A stretch of DNA of 64,000 nt from Afifella marina DSM 2698 (GTDB lineage Bacteria; Pseudomonadota; Alphaproteobacteria; Rhizobiales; Afifellaceae), in contig NZ_FMVW01000010.1 in the NCBI RefSeq assembly GCF_900102695.1, forward strand, positions 54,602 through 118,601, read 5' to 3'. A program made the position numbers and the translations under genes. A model generated the notes under the pieces. The model had not been told where the DNA came from and made no database searches. It saw nothing but the letters and a program-made list of their open reading frames with translations. Below are positions 35,124-43,782 of this stretch, piece after piece. How positions within the stretch are numbered: position 1 is the stretch's first letter; each line of letters starts with the position of its first letter.

Positions 35124-36848
35124 ATGGACGCGAAAAGTTTTGATAAGTCACGTTTGCCAAGCCGCCATGTGACGGAGGGTCCGTCGCGTGCGCCGCACCG
35201 CTCCTATTACTATGCGATGGGTCTCGGGACTGAGGAAATCCATCAGCCGTTCGTGGGTGTGGCGACCTGCTGGAACGAGGCCGCTCCGTGCAACATTGCG
35301 CTGTCTCGACAGGCGCAGGTCGTCAAGAAGGGCGTTGCATCGGCCAAAGGTACGCCGCGCGAATTCACCACCATTACCGTGACCGATGGGATCGCCATGG
35401 GACACGCCGGGATGAAGGCCTCTCTCGCATCGCGCGAGGTGATCGCCGATTCCGTCGAGCTCACCATGCGGGGCCACTGCTACGACGCTCTGATCGGTCT
35501 TGCCGGTTGCGACAAATCCCTGCCGGGAATGATGATGGCAATGGTGCGTCTCAACGTGCCGTCGATCTTCATCTATGGCGGAACGATCCTGCCCGGCAGT
35601 TTTCGCGGCAAGGAGGTGACTGTCCTCGACGTCTTCGAAGGCGTCGGAAAGCATCTGAGCGGCGAATTCACCGACGACGATCTTGCCGAGCTGGAAGCGG
35701 TCGCCTGTCCTTCTGCCGGCGCCTGCGGGGCGCAGTTCACGGCCAACACCATGGCGACGGTTTCTGAGGCGATCGGGCTCGCTCTGCCGTATTCGGCCGG
35801 CGCGCCGGCGCCCTATGAGTTCCGTGACCGGTTCTGCTATGCGGCGGGCGAGCAGATCATGGAGCTTCTCGCGCAGCAGATCCGCCCGCGAGATATCGTG
35901 ACCCGCAAGGCTTTGGAGAATGCCGCAACGGTGGTCGCAGCCTCGGGTGGATCCACGAATGCTGGACTGCATCTGCCGGCGATCGCGCATGAATGCGGCA
36001 TCGACTTCGATCTCTTCGAAGTTGCGAAAATTTTTAAACGTACGCCCTACATTGCCGACCTCAAGCCGGGCGGAAAGTATATCGCCAAGGATATGTTCGA
36101 GGCAGGCGGCATCCCATTGTTGATGAAAACCCTTCTCGATAACGGATTCTTGCACGGGGACTGCCTGACAGTCACCGGCCGCACAATTGCCGAAAATCTG
36201 GAACATGTTCAGTGGAACGATGAGCAGGACGTGGTTCATCCCGCGAACAAGCCGATCAGCCCGACAGGCGGCGTGGTCGGTCTTTCCGGAAATCTCGCCC
36301 CTGATGGCGCGATCGTGAAAGTCGCGGGCATGACCAATCTGCGCTTCAAAGGTCCGGCGCGTTGCTTCGATACGGAAGAAGAGTGTTTTGAGGCCGTGCG
36401 AAGCCGTCAGTACCGGGAGGGAGACGTTCTGGTGATCCGCTATGAAGGCCCGAAAGGTGGGCCTGGCATGCGCGAAATGTTGTCCACGACCTCTGCTCTC
36501 TATGGGCAGGGCATGGGCAGCAAAGTGGCGCTGATCACGGATGGACGCTTCTCCGGCGCGACGCGCGGGTTCTGCATCGGCCATGTCGGGCCGGAAGCCG
36601 CCGTGGGCGGACCGATCGCTCTTCTCGAGGACGGCGACGTCATCGAGATCGATGCAGAGGCCGGGACGATCTCGGTCGAGCTCGAGGACACAGAATTGGA
36701 TCGTCGGCGTCAAAGATGGACGCCGCGCGAGACGGATTATCGCTCCGGCGCTTTGTGGAAATACGCGCAGACCGTCGGAGCGGCACGAAAAGGTGCCGTG
36801 ACGCATCCGGGCGGCGCGGCGGAAACGGTGTGCTATGCGGATCAGTAG
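35124..36848 (+). CDS. ilvD: Dihydroxy-acid dehydratase
   Basis: 574-residue Fe-S enzyme of branched-chain amino acid synthesis that converts dihydroxy-isovalerate and -methylvalerate to the 2-keto acids. Cluster-binding and active-site segments are AGCDKSLPGMMMAM and VACPSAGACGAQFTANTMA. The ATG at 35124 gives the usual MDAKSFDKSRLPSRHVTEGP start; an upstream ATG at 35109 would add five residues. Its last 14 bases overlap the ExoR-like gene. Confidence 0.96.
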   Translation: MDAKSFDKSRLPSRHVTEGPSRAPHRSYYYAMGLGTEEIHQPFVGVATCWNEAAPCNIALSRQAQVVKKGVASAKGTPREFTTITVTDGIAMGHAGMKASLASREVIADSVELTMRGHCYDALIGLAGCDKSLPGMMMAMVRLNVPSIFIYGGTILPGSFRGKEVTVLDVFEGVGKHLSGEFTDDDLAELEAVACPSAGACGAQFTANTMATVSEAIGLALPYSAGAPAPYEFRDRFCYAAGEQIMELLAQQIRPRDIVTRKALENAATVVAASGGSTNAGLHLPAIAHECGIDFDLFEVAKIFKRTPYIADLKPGGKYIAKDMFEAGGIPLLMKTLLDNGFLHGDCLTVTGRTIAENLEHVQWNDEQDVVHPANKPISPTGGVVGLSGNLAPDGAIVKVAGMTNLRFKGPARCFDTEEECFEAVRSRQYREGDVLVIRYEGPKGGPGMREMLSTTSALYGQGMGSKVALITDGRFSGATRGFCIGHVGPEAAVGGPIALLEDGDVIEIDAEAGTISVELEDTELDRRRQRWTPRETDYRSGALWKYAQTVGAARKGAVTHPGGAAETVCYADQ

Positions 36849-37608
36849 TGTTCTGCCGGCCGCGTGTCTGGCGGTGGCGATGGCGACGCCTGCCTTCGCC
36901 TTCGATCCGGATATGTCGGCCCGCGAGGCATTTCGCGAAGGATATATCGCCTACAAACAGGGCCATACTGCCGAGGCCCTGGAGGCGCTGTCCTATGCTG
37001 CGGATAAGGGCCACACTGCCGCGTTGTGGAAGCTCGGGCGCATCTACGCCACTGGCGACGGCGTCAGCGAGGACGATGCGCACGCCTTTCGGATCTTTGC
37101 CAAAATCGCCAACGACTATGCCGACGGCAACCCGCGCGGCTCGGATGCGCGCTTTGTCTCCGATGCCTTCGTCGCGCTTGCGGGCTATTTTCGTGACGGG
37201 ATCACGGGAACGGTCGTCGCCGATGAGGGGAAGGCCCGGCGGTTTTATTCCTATGCCGCGTCCTACTTCGCCGATCCGGAGGCGCAGTTTCAGCTCGGCA
37301 TGATGTATCTGAGCGGCCGCGGCGGTGAGAAGAACGATCGCCAGGCGGCGCGATGGCTGAAACTCGCGGCTGACAAAGGCCATGCCCAGGCGCAGGCGGA
37401 ATTCGGACGGCTCCTGTTCGACGGCATCGGCATCCGGCGCAATGCGGTGAAAGGGCTGATGTGGCTCTCAATCGCGCGCAATTCCTACCGTGGCGACGAC
37501 GCCATCCAATCGCTCCATGAGGAGGCCTTTGCGGCCGCGAGCGAGAATGATCGCCGCACGGCTATGGCTCTGGCGGAGGATTACCTCGCCAAGAGCAAGA
37601 CGAAGTAG
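36835..37608 (+). CDS. ExoR-like periplasmic Sel1-repeat protein
   Basis: 257-residue protein with a Sec signal (cleavage after about ATPAFA, residue 22) and Sel1-type helical repeats: ALSYAADKGHTAALWKLGRIYATGDGV, EAQFQLGMMYLSGRGGEKN and AQAQAEFGRLLFDGIGIRRN regions. Length, secretion signal and repeat layout match ExoR, the periplasmic inhibitor of the ExoS/ChvI two-component system that controls exopolysaccharide and motility in rhizobia. The name is inferred from architecture; other Sel1 proteins look similar. Its start inside the ilvD end suggests coupled translation, an unexpected pairing. Confidence 0.7.
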   Translation: MRISSVLPAACLAVAMATPAFAFDPDMSAREAFREGYIAYKQGHTAEALEALSYAADKGHTAALWKLGRIYATGDGVSEDDAHAFRIFAKIANDYADGNPRGSDARFVSDAFVALAGYFRDGITGTVVADEGKARRFYSYAASYFADPEAQFQLGMMYLSGRGGEKNDRQAARWLKLAADKGHAQAQAEFGRLLFDGIGIRRNAVKGLMWLSIARNSYRGDDAIQSLHEEAFAAASENDRRTAMALAEDYLAKSKTK

Positions 37609-37835
37609 CTTTCGTCTCGCAGGCTCCCGGGAGCCATTCCCCGAAATCGCAGATCGATGAAGGCCGCCGCCATGCGGTCGATTGCTGTCGTGGAAACTGT
37701 CTCTCGCGCGGGGTGCTCTGCGGACAAAGCCATCCGGGCCACCCGGGCCGGCATTGCTGCGCGACCCTAATTCCTTCGATTGAGTTTCGTCTTTTTGGCA
37801 TTGGCTTCCGCCCGGCGATCGGGCATGACTTTGTC

Positions 37836-38228
37836 ATGCGCTTTATGAGGCACGTGCTCGGTGACAAATTCGTCGGTGGCCTGGTCGCCGTCGTCGTCGC
37901 CTATATGCTTCTTTTTCAAGGCGTTTCAGGTGCTTACGCGATCGGCTTTATGGCCGGGGGCAATTCGACGGCCCTGTGCAATCCGCTCGCATCGCCTGGC
38001 CAGAAGAACGAGGGCAAGAGCCACGACAACGGGGCATGCCCCTGTTGTTCTGCGCTTTGCCATTCCGCGAGCCTTTTGCAGCCGCTGGTACCGCAGGATG
38101 GTGCAATTCTCCTTGCGAGTTTCGGGCCGTTTCTTGTGGTCGCCCGCGACGTTAGGGGCGGGACCTCGCATCCGTCCGAGCTGCGTCTTGCCGCCGAAGC
38201 CCGCGCGCCACCCATTCTCTCCAACTGA
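37836..38228 (+). CDS. DUF2946-like membrane protein of the copper cluster
   Basis: 130-residue protein with an N-terminal hydrophobic segment (about residues 11-30) and a central CPCCSALCHS cysteine/histidine cluster, followed by a second hydrophobic patch. The pattern resembles DUF2946 proteins, which commonly sit with copper chaperone genes. A PCuAC and a SCO1 gene follow on the same strand. The cysteine cluster may bind metal. Start ATG chosen for the hydrophobic N-terminus; upstream in-frame ATG at 37713 would add an unlikely leader. Confidence 0.6.
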   Translation: MRFMRHVLGDKFVGGLVAVVVAYMLLFQGVSGAYAIGFMAGGNSTALCNPLASPGQKNEGKSHDNGACPCCSALCHSASLLQPLVPQDGAILLASFGPFLVVARDVRGGTSHPSELRLAAEARAPPILSN

Positions 38229-38289
38229 CGCTTTTCCCTTCCGTGCGGCCTCTGCCGACGGTTCTTTTTATGCGCAGATGGAGAAATCG

Positions 38290-38811
38290 ATGCGCCTCGT
38301 TACGAAACTCTTTGCGGCTGCTTTTGTCTTTGCCGCCACCCCCGCTCTCGCTCACGGATACAAGCTCGGCAATCTCGAGATCGGTCATCCCTGGACACGC
38401 GCGACGCCGCCTTCGGCCACCGCCGGCGGCGGGTTTTTGAAGATCACGAATACCGGTGATGAGGACGACCGTCTTGTCTCCGCCTCATCGCCGATTTCCG
38501 GTCGGGTGGAACTTCACACCATGGATATGTCGGGTGGCGTGATGAAGATGCGCCAGCTCGAAGATGGCATCCCGGTGCCGGCCGGAGCGACGGTCGAACT
38601 GAAGCCCGGTAGCCTGCATGTCATGTTCATCGATCTGACCGCTCCCATCGAAGAAGGGGCGAACGTGCCGGTCACGCTCACTTTCGAGAAGGCAGGTTCG
38701 GTCGATGTGGAAATGTCCGCCACGGCCGTTGGCGCTCCTAGCCCCGGCGGCAAGCCAATGGAGATGGACGGGCACAATATGCAAATGCCGGAAAACAGCA
38801 AAACTCAGTGA
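38290..38811 (+). CDS. Periplasmic copper chaperone PCu(A)C
   Basis: 173-residue secreted protein with a signal ending ATPALAHG. The core IGHPWTRATPPSATAGGGFLKITN is the family hallmark, and copper ligands are the histidine of ELHTM, nearby methionines and the HVM motif near residue 118. A methionine/histidine-rich tail (MEMDGHNMQM) adds further ligands. It hands Cu(I) to SCO1 and the CuA site of cytochrome oxidase. The stop overlaps the SCO1 start. An ATG at 38278 would add four residues. Confidence 0.93.
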   Translation: MRLVTKLFAAAFVFAATPALAHGYKLGNLEIGHPWTRATPPSATAGGGFLKITNTGDEDDRLVSASSPISGRVELHTMDMSGGVMKMRQLEDGIPVPAGATVELKPGSLHVMFIDLTAPIEEGANVPVTLTFEKAGSVDVEMSATAVGAPSPGGKPMEMDGHNMQMPENSKTQ

Positions 38812-39413
38812 TGTCGATGCGCAAAATTTGGCTGCTCGTTGCAGGAGCGATAGCGATCCTCGCCGTTTCGGCGGTCTTCGCCTTTCTACTGACGCCGCCT
38901 GAGCGATTGCAGCAAAGCGTTGGGGTGGCCGCCATCGGCGGCCCCTTCACGCTCGTCGATGAAGAGGGCAGGACGGTCAGCGAGGAGGATTTCCGCGGCA
39001 AACCGACGGTGATCTATTTCGGTTTCACCTTTTGCCCCGATGTCTGCCCGACGACGCTTTACGAACTCTCGGGTCTGATCAAGCGGCTGGGCGACGATGC
39101 GGAAAAGCTCAATTTCGTCTTCGTTTCGGTCGACTGGGAGCGTGATGGGCCGGAGAAGATGAAGGATTACGTCTCCGCCTTCGATCCGCATATCCGCGGG
39201 CTTTCGGGCAATGAAGAGCAGATCGAGAAAATCGCGAAAGCCTATAAGATCTATTACAAAAAGGTCCCGACCGACGATGGTGACTACACGATCGATCACA
39301 CGGCTTCGGTCTATCTGATGGATCAGGACGGAAAATTCGTAGGAACCCTCAATTACGGTGAGGACAGCGACTCGATGTTCGCAAAGCTGAAGCGGCTTGC
39401 CGAAAACGCCTGA
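38811..39413 (+). CDS. SCO1/SenC copper chaperone
   Basis: 200-residue membrane-anchored thioredoxin-fold protein. One N-terminal helix (about residues 5-25) anchors it, the copper-binding FCPDVCP (CxxxC) lies near residue 75, and the third ligand is the histidine in YTIDHTASV. It works with PCuAC in assembly of the CuA centre of cytochrome c oxidase. The ATG overlaps the PCuAC stop (TGATG). Confidence 0.93.
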   Translation: MSMRKIWLLVAGAIAILAVSAVFAFLLTPPERLQQSVGVAAIGGPFTLVDEEGRTVSEEDFRGKPTVIYFGFTFCPDVCPTTLYELSGLIKRLGDDAEKLNFVFVSVDWERDGPEKMKDYVSAFDPHIRGLSGNEEQIEKIAKAYKIYYKKVPTDDGDYTIDHTASVYLMDQDGKFVGTLNYGEDSDSMFAKLKRLAENA

Positions 39414-39427
39414 CTTTCACGTCGGCC

Positions 39428-40210
39428 TCAGCTGAGTGCGATCCACACCGGGACATGATCTGAGGGCTTTTCCCAGGCGCGCACATGCTTGTCGATGCCC
39501 ACGGCTGCCAGACGGTCGGCGGCTTCGGGCGACAAGAGAAGATGGTCGATGCGGATGCCGTTGTTCTTCTGCCAGGCGCCGGCCTGGTAGTCCCAGAACG
39601 TGTAGATGTCGCCCGCATCGGTCACCGTGCGCAGCGCTTCGGTCAGGCCGCGTGCGGTGAGCTTCCTGTAGGCATTGCGCGATTCGGGTTGGAAGAGGGC
39701 ATCTTCCGTCCATCTTTGCGGGTAGCGGGCATCGATCGACTCCGGGATAATGTTGAAATCGCCCGCCAGCACGAAGGGTTCTTCGAGCGCGAGCCGATCG
39801 TCCACCCACGCTTCCAAGCGTTCCATCCAGGCGAGTTTGTAGGAAAACTTCTCCGTCCCGATCGGATTGCCATTCGGCATGTACGCGGAGACGACACGAA
39901 CGATGCCGTCGTGGTCGTCCGGCACGATCGCCTCCAGAAAGCGAGCCTGGACGTCGTCCTCGTCGCCGGAAAGACGCGGCGTCACGTCTTCCAGCGGTCG
40001 TTTCGATAGGATCGCGACGCCGTTGAAGCCTTTCTGGCCATGCGTGGCGACGTTGTAGCCTAGCGCTTCGATCGGTTCGCGCGGGAAGGCCTCGTCGATC
40101 GATTTGATTTCCTGCAGGCACACGACGTCGGGGCTCGCTTCTCCGAGCCAGGTAACGAGGCCATCAAGGCGCGCTTTCACGCCGTTGATGTTCCAGGTGG
40201 CAATCTTCAA
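39428..40210 (-). CDS. xthA: Exodeoxyribonuclease III
   Basis: 260-residue endonuclease/exonuclease/phosphatase-fold AP endonuclease for base excision repair. Motifs MKIATWNINGVKARLD, CLQEIKS (metal-binding Glu), NGVAILSK, AGDFNIIPESID and RIDHLLLS ... DHVPVW (catalytic Asp-His) are all present. It converges with SCO1, 14 bases apart. Confidence 0.95.
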   Translation of the reverse strand: MKIATWNINGVKARLDGLVTWLGEASPDVVCLQEIKSIDEAFPREPIEALGYNVATHGQKGFNGVAILSKRPLEDVTPRLSGDEDDVQARFLEAIVPDDHDGIVRVVSAYMPNGNPIGTEKFSYKLAWMERLEAWVDDRLALEEPFVLAGDFNIIPESIDARYPQRWTEDALFQPESRNAYRKLTARGLTEALRTVTDAGDIYTFWDYQAGAWQKNNGIRIDHLLLSPEAADRLAAVGIDKHVRAWEKPSDHVPVWIALS

Positions 40211-40260
40211 CGGCCTGTCCGATCTCTGCGCGCCCTTTGTCGGTCAGCGCGTTCTATGTG

Positions 40261-40656
40261 TCAGATTGAGAAGCTGGTGCCGCAGCCGCACGAGGCGGTG
40301 GCATGCGGGTTTTTGATCTGGAAGGACTGACCCATCAAATCGTCGACGAAGTCGATCACCGCGCCTTCCATAAAGGGGAGAGACATGGAATCGATCAGCA
40401 CTGTAGCTCCGTCGCGCGCGAGCACGAGATCGTCGTCGTCATGCGGGTCCTGGACGAGATCGTAACGGTACTGAAAGCCGGAACAGCCGCCGCCTTCGAC
40501 GGAAATCCGCAAAGCCGTCTCCGCAGGCTCGCCGGAGAGAATTTTGGCGATGCGCTTTGCCGCACGATCCGTCAAAACAACCGCCGTCTCCGGGGCTTGT
40601 TCGGTGTTGTGGGCGCTTATCGTCGAGGCCTCGGTCATGGTGGCCACCTTGCTCAT
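40261..40656 (-). CDS. erpA: Iron-sulfur cluster insertion protein, ErpA/IscA type
   Basis: 131-residue HesB/IscA-family carrier. The three conserved cysteines appear in GGGCSGFQY and in the C-terminal ASCGCGTSFSI. The N-terminal 20 residues are not conserved, and an ATG at 40638 is possible as well. The assignment to ErpA rather than IscA or SufA is by general similarity only. Confidence 0.85.
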   Translation of the reverse strand: MSKVATMTEASTISAHNTEQAPETAVVLTDRAAKRIAKILSGEPAETALRISVEGGGCSGFQYRYDLVQDPHDDDDLVLARDGATVLIDSMSLPFMEGAVIDFVDDLMGQSFQIKNPHATASCGCGTSFSI

Positions 40657-40710
40657 CTCAATGCATCGTAGCTAAGAAGCACTGCCCCGCAAGTCAATCG
40701 TAGCCAGATC

Positions 40711-41916
40711 ATGAGTGCGAGCCTTCCTCGTCATCTCCTCAAGCACGGCGCCCGCTGGAGAGCGCCCTATGCCACAGACCCGGATGAGGGAGGTGGCCGT
40801 GTGCATGAGGAGAGGGAGGATCGTCTGCGCTCGCCGTTCCAGCGAGACCGGGACCGGATCGTGCATTGCACCGCGTTCCGGAGACTGAAGCACAAGACGC
40901 AGGTCTTCATCCGGCCGGAAGGCGATCATTTCCGGACGCGGCTCACGCATTCCTTGGAGGTTGCGCAGGTTGCGCGCTCGATTGCACGCCCCCTCGGTCT
41001 CGACGAGGATTTGACGGAGGCGATCGCGCTTGCGCACGACCTCGGGCACACGCCGTTCGGTCATGCCGGTGAACGGGCTTTGAGTGCCGCGCTCGGAGAA
41101 TATGGTGGTTTTGACCACAACCTTCAGAGCCTGCGTGTCGTCACGCGGCTGGAGAGGCGCTATGCGCGCTATGACGGTCTCAATCTTTCGCGTGCCTCTT
41201 TGGAGGGCCTCGTCAAGCACAACGGGCCACTGAAAGGGAAAATGTCGGCGCTCTCTCCAGTGGTGGTGGAGCTCAATGAGGCGCTCGACCTCGATCTGGA
41301 AAATTACGCGGGCGCGGAAGCCCAGATCGCCGCAATTTCCGACGATATTGCCTATGATGCGCACGACATCGATGACGGATTGCGCTCCGGTCTCCTGCAT
41401 CTGGAGGATCTTGTCGAGGTTCCTCTGACGGCGCGTATCATCGGCGAGCTCAAGCAGGCGTTTCCCACTCTGGAGCGCTCGCGCTTCGCGGCCGAGCTCA
41501 CGCGGCGGTTGATCACCGTGATGATCACCGATGTGCTTGTCGAGACGGCCAGGCGGCTTGAGGAGACAGGTGCGGCGTCGGCATGTGCGGTCACCCATGC
41601 CGGGAAGCCTACGGTCGGCTTCTCGGAAAACTTGGCGCGCGAGGAGAAGGAGCTGAAAGGCTTTCTTTTTTCGCGGCTTTATCGCCATGAGAGCGTTATG
41701 CGGGCAGCCCATGCCGGTGAGGCGATCGTGACGGATCTTTTCAACCGCCTGCAGTCGGAGCCCGAGCTCCTGCCGGAGGTGTGGCAGGCACAGGTCGATA
41801 TGGCCGATGAACGAAGGCGGGCACGTCGTGCGGCCGATTATATCGCCGGGATGAGCGACGGCTTCGCGGTCGCCGAGCACCGTCGCCTGTTTGACCACAC
41901 CCCCGATCTCGGCTAG
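40711..41916 (+). CDS. Deoxyguanosinetriphosphate triphosphohydrolase-like protein
   Basis: 401-residue HD-domain protein of the dGTPase family, which splits dNTPs to nucleoside and triphosphate. The metal site is visible as THSLEVAQ and [14 protein letters not shown] (H...HD...D), with the later [12 protein letters not shown]. The N-terminal [27 protein letters not shown] is typical of the alphaproteobacterial type. It runs into argS, whose ATG is 52 bases downstream. Confidence 0.92.
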   Translation: MSASLPRHLLKHGARWRAPYATDPDEGGGRVHEEREDRLRSPFQRDRDRIVHCTAFRRLKHKTQVFIRPEGDHFRTRLTHSLEVAQVARSIARPLGLDEDLTEAIALAHDLGHTPFGHAGERALSAALGEYGGFDHNLQSLRVVTRLERRYARYDGLNLSRASLEGLVKHNGPLKGKMSALSPVVVELNEALDLDLENYAGAEAQIAAISDDIAYDAHDIDDGLRSGLLHLEDLVEVPLTARIIGELKQAFPTLERSRFAAELTRRLITVMITDVLVETARRLEETGAASACAVTHAGKPTVGFSENLAREEKELKGFLFSRLYRHESVMRAAHAGEAIVTDLFNRLQSEPELLPEVWQAQVDMADERRRARRAADYIAGMSDGFAVAEHRRLFDHTPDLG

Positions 41917-41968
41917 GGGCCAAGCCTATCGAACGGTATGCCGCGTAGACGGCAACGGATATTCCAGC

Positions 41969-43735
41969 ATGAACCTTTTTGATGATTTTGCGGAGCGGGT
42001 CCGGGCCGCTATCGCCCGGGTCGTAACGGAAAGCGAGATCGCGCCGGAGCTGCTTGCGCGCGTGGTGGTCGAGCCGCCGCGCGATGCCGCGCATGGCGAC
42101 CTTGCCACCAACGCTGCGCTGGTGCTCTCGAAACCTCTGGCGATGAAGCCGCGCGACCTGGCGACCAGGCTCGGTGCCGAGCTCTCCCAGCACGACGATG
42201 TGGACGCCGTGGAGATCGCCGGCCCCGGCTTTCTCAATCTGCGTCTGGCGCAATCCTTCTGGGCGCGGGAACTCGCAGCCATCCTGAAAGCCGGCGACCG
42301 CTATGGCTACGTGCAGGCGGGGCAGGGTGCGGCCGTCAACATCGAATACGTCTCCGCCAATCCCACGGGGCCGTTGCATGTCGGCCATTGCCGCGGCGCC
42401 GTCGTGGGCGATGCGATCGCAAACCTTCTGGCGGCATCCGGCCAGGCGGTGACGCGGGAATATTACATCAACGATGCGGGCTCGCAGGTCGACCAGCTCG
42501 CGCGCTCCGTTCATCTGCGCTACCGCGAAGCGCTTGGCGAGACGATCGGCGAGATCCCGAAGGGGCTTTATCCGGGCGACTATCTCGTTCCCGTCGGCAA
42601 GGCGCTTGCCGAAAAATACGGTGAGGCGCTCAAGCACCTGGATGAAGCCGATTGGCTGCCTCTGGTGCGCGACTTCGCGATCGCCGCGATGATGGAGAAT
42701 GTCCGCGACGATCTCGCCAGCCTCAATATCCGGCACGACGTGTTTTTCTCCGAGCGTTCGCTGATCGGGAATGGCCGTGACCGGGTGGCGGAACTCATTG
42801 CGTGGCTTGAAGAGCGGGACCTCGTTTACTGGGGAACGCTGCCGCCGCCTAAGGGGCAGGAGAATGAGGACGAAGACTGGGACGAGCGCGAGCAGCTCCT
42901 CTTTCGCGCAACGTCGTTCGGTGACGATGTCGACCGGCCTTTGAAGAAAGCGGACGGCAGTTATACCTACTTCGCCTCCGACATCGCCTATCACTTCGAC
43001 AAGTTCGAGCGTGGCTTCGCTCATATGATCGATGTCTGGGGCGCTGATCATGGCGGCTACGTCAAGCGCATGACGGCGGCGGTTAAGGCCATTTCTGAAG
43101 GCGAGGGCGAGCTGGAAGTGCAGCTCTCGCAGCTCGTTCGGCTCTTCCGTGCAGGAGAACCCGTCAGAATGTCGAAGCGGGCCGGTGATCTCGTGACGCT
43201 CGCAGACGTCGTCGACGAGGTGGGGCGCGACGCGGTTCGCTTCATGATGCTGACCCGCAAGGCGGATGCGCCACTCGATTTCGATTTCCAGACCGTGACC
43301 GAGCAGTCGAAGGACAATCCGGTTTTCTACGTGCAGTATGCGCATGCGCGGACGGCCTCCGTGCGGCGGCAATTTGCGCAGGAAATGCCGGAGATTGACG
43401 AGACACCCGCAGAACTTGCCTCAGCTGAGCGGCTCATCCGGCTCGAAGATCCCGGTGAGCTCCAGCTCATCAAGCAGCTCTGCGATTGGCCGCGTATCGT
43501 GCAGCTTGCCGCCCAGAGCAGAGAGCCGCATCGGATTGCGTATTATCTCTACGATTTAGCGAATTCCTTTCATGTTCACTGGAACAGAGGCAAGGAGTCG
43601 CCGCAATTACGCTTCATTAAGCCTGATGATATAGAGATATCAAAAGCGAGGCTTGGCTTGGTGGATGCTGTTGGCATGGTAATCCGAGCGGGCTTGTCGG
43701 TGCTCGGGGTCGAGGCGCCCAAGGAGATGCGCTGA
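41969..43735 (+). CDS. argS: Arginyl-tRNA synthetase
   Basis: 588-residue class I synthetase. The HIGH-like motif is [13 protein letters not shown] near residue 130; the N-terminal Add1 domain and the C-terminal anticodon-binding domain are complete. The second signature is the weak form typical of Arg[11 protein letters not shown]. The ATG at 41969 gives the usual MNLFDDF start. Confidence 0.97.
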   Translation: MNLFDDFAERVRAAIARVVTESEIAPELLARVVVEPPRDAAHGDLATNAALVLSKPLAMKPRDLATRLGAELSQHDDVDAVEIAGPGFLNLRLAQSFWARELAAILKAGDRYGYVQAGQGAAVNIEYVSANPTGPLHVGHCRGAVVGDAIANLLAASGQAVTREYYINDAGSQVDQLARSVHLRYREALGETIGEIPKGLYPGDYLVPVGKALAEKYGEALKHLDEADWLPLVRDFAIAAMMENVRDDLASLNIRHDVFFSERSLIGNGRDRVAELIAWLEERDLVYWGTLPPPKGQENEDEDWDEREQLLFRATSFGDDVDRPLKKADGSYTYFASDIAYHFDKFERGFAHMIDVWGADHGGYVKRMTAAVKAISEGEGELEVQLSQLVRLFRAGEPVRMSKRAGDLVTLADVVDEVGRDAVRFMMLTRKADAPLDFDFQTVTEQSKDNPVFYVQYAHARTASVRRQFAQEMPEIDETPAELASAERLIRLEDPGELQLIKQLCDWPRIVQLAAQSREPHRIAYYLYDLANSFHVHWNRGKESPQLRFIKPDDIEISKARLGLVDAVGMVIRAGLSVLGVEAPKEMR

Positions 43736-43782
43736 ATCTCAGGAGCGCCCGGCGTTACCGGAACAACGCGTAAGGTTTGCCG

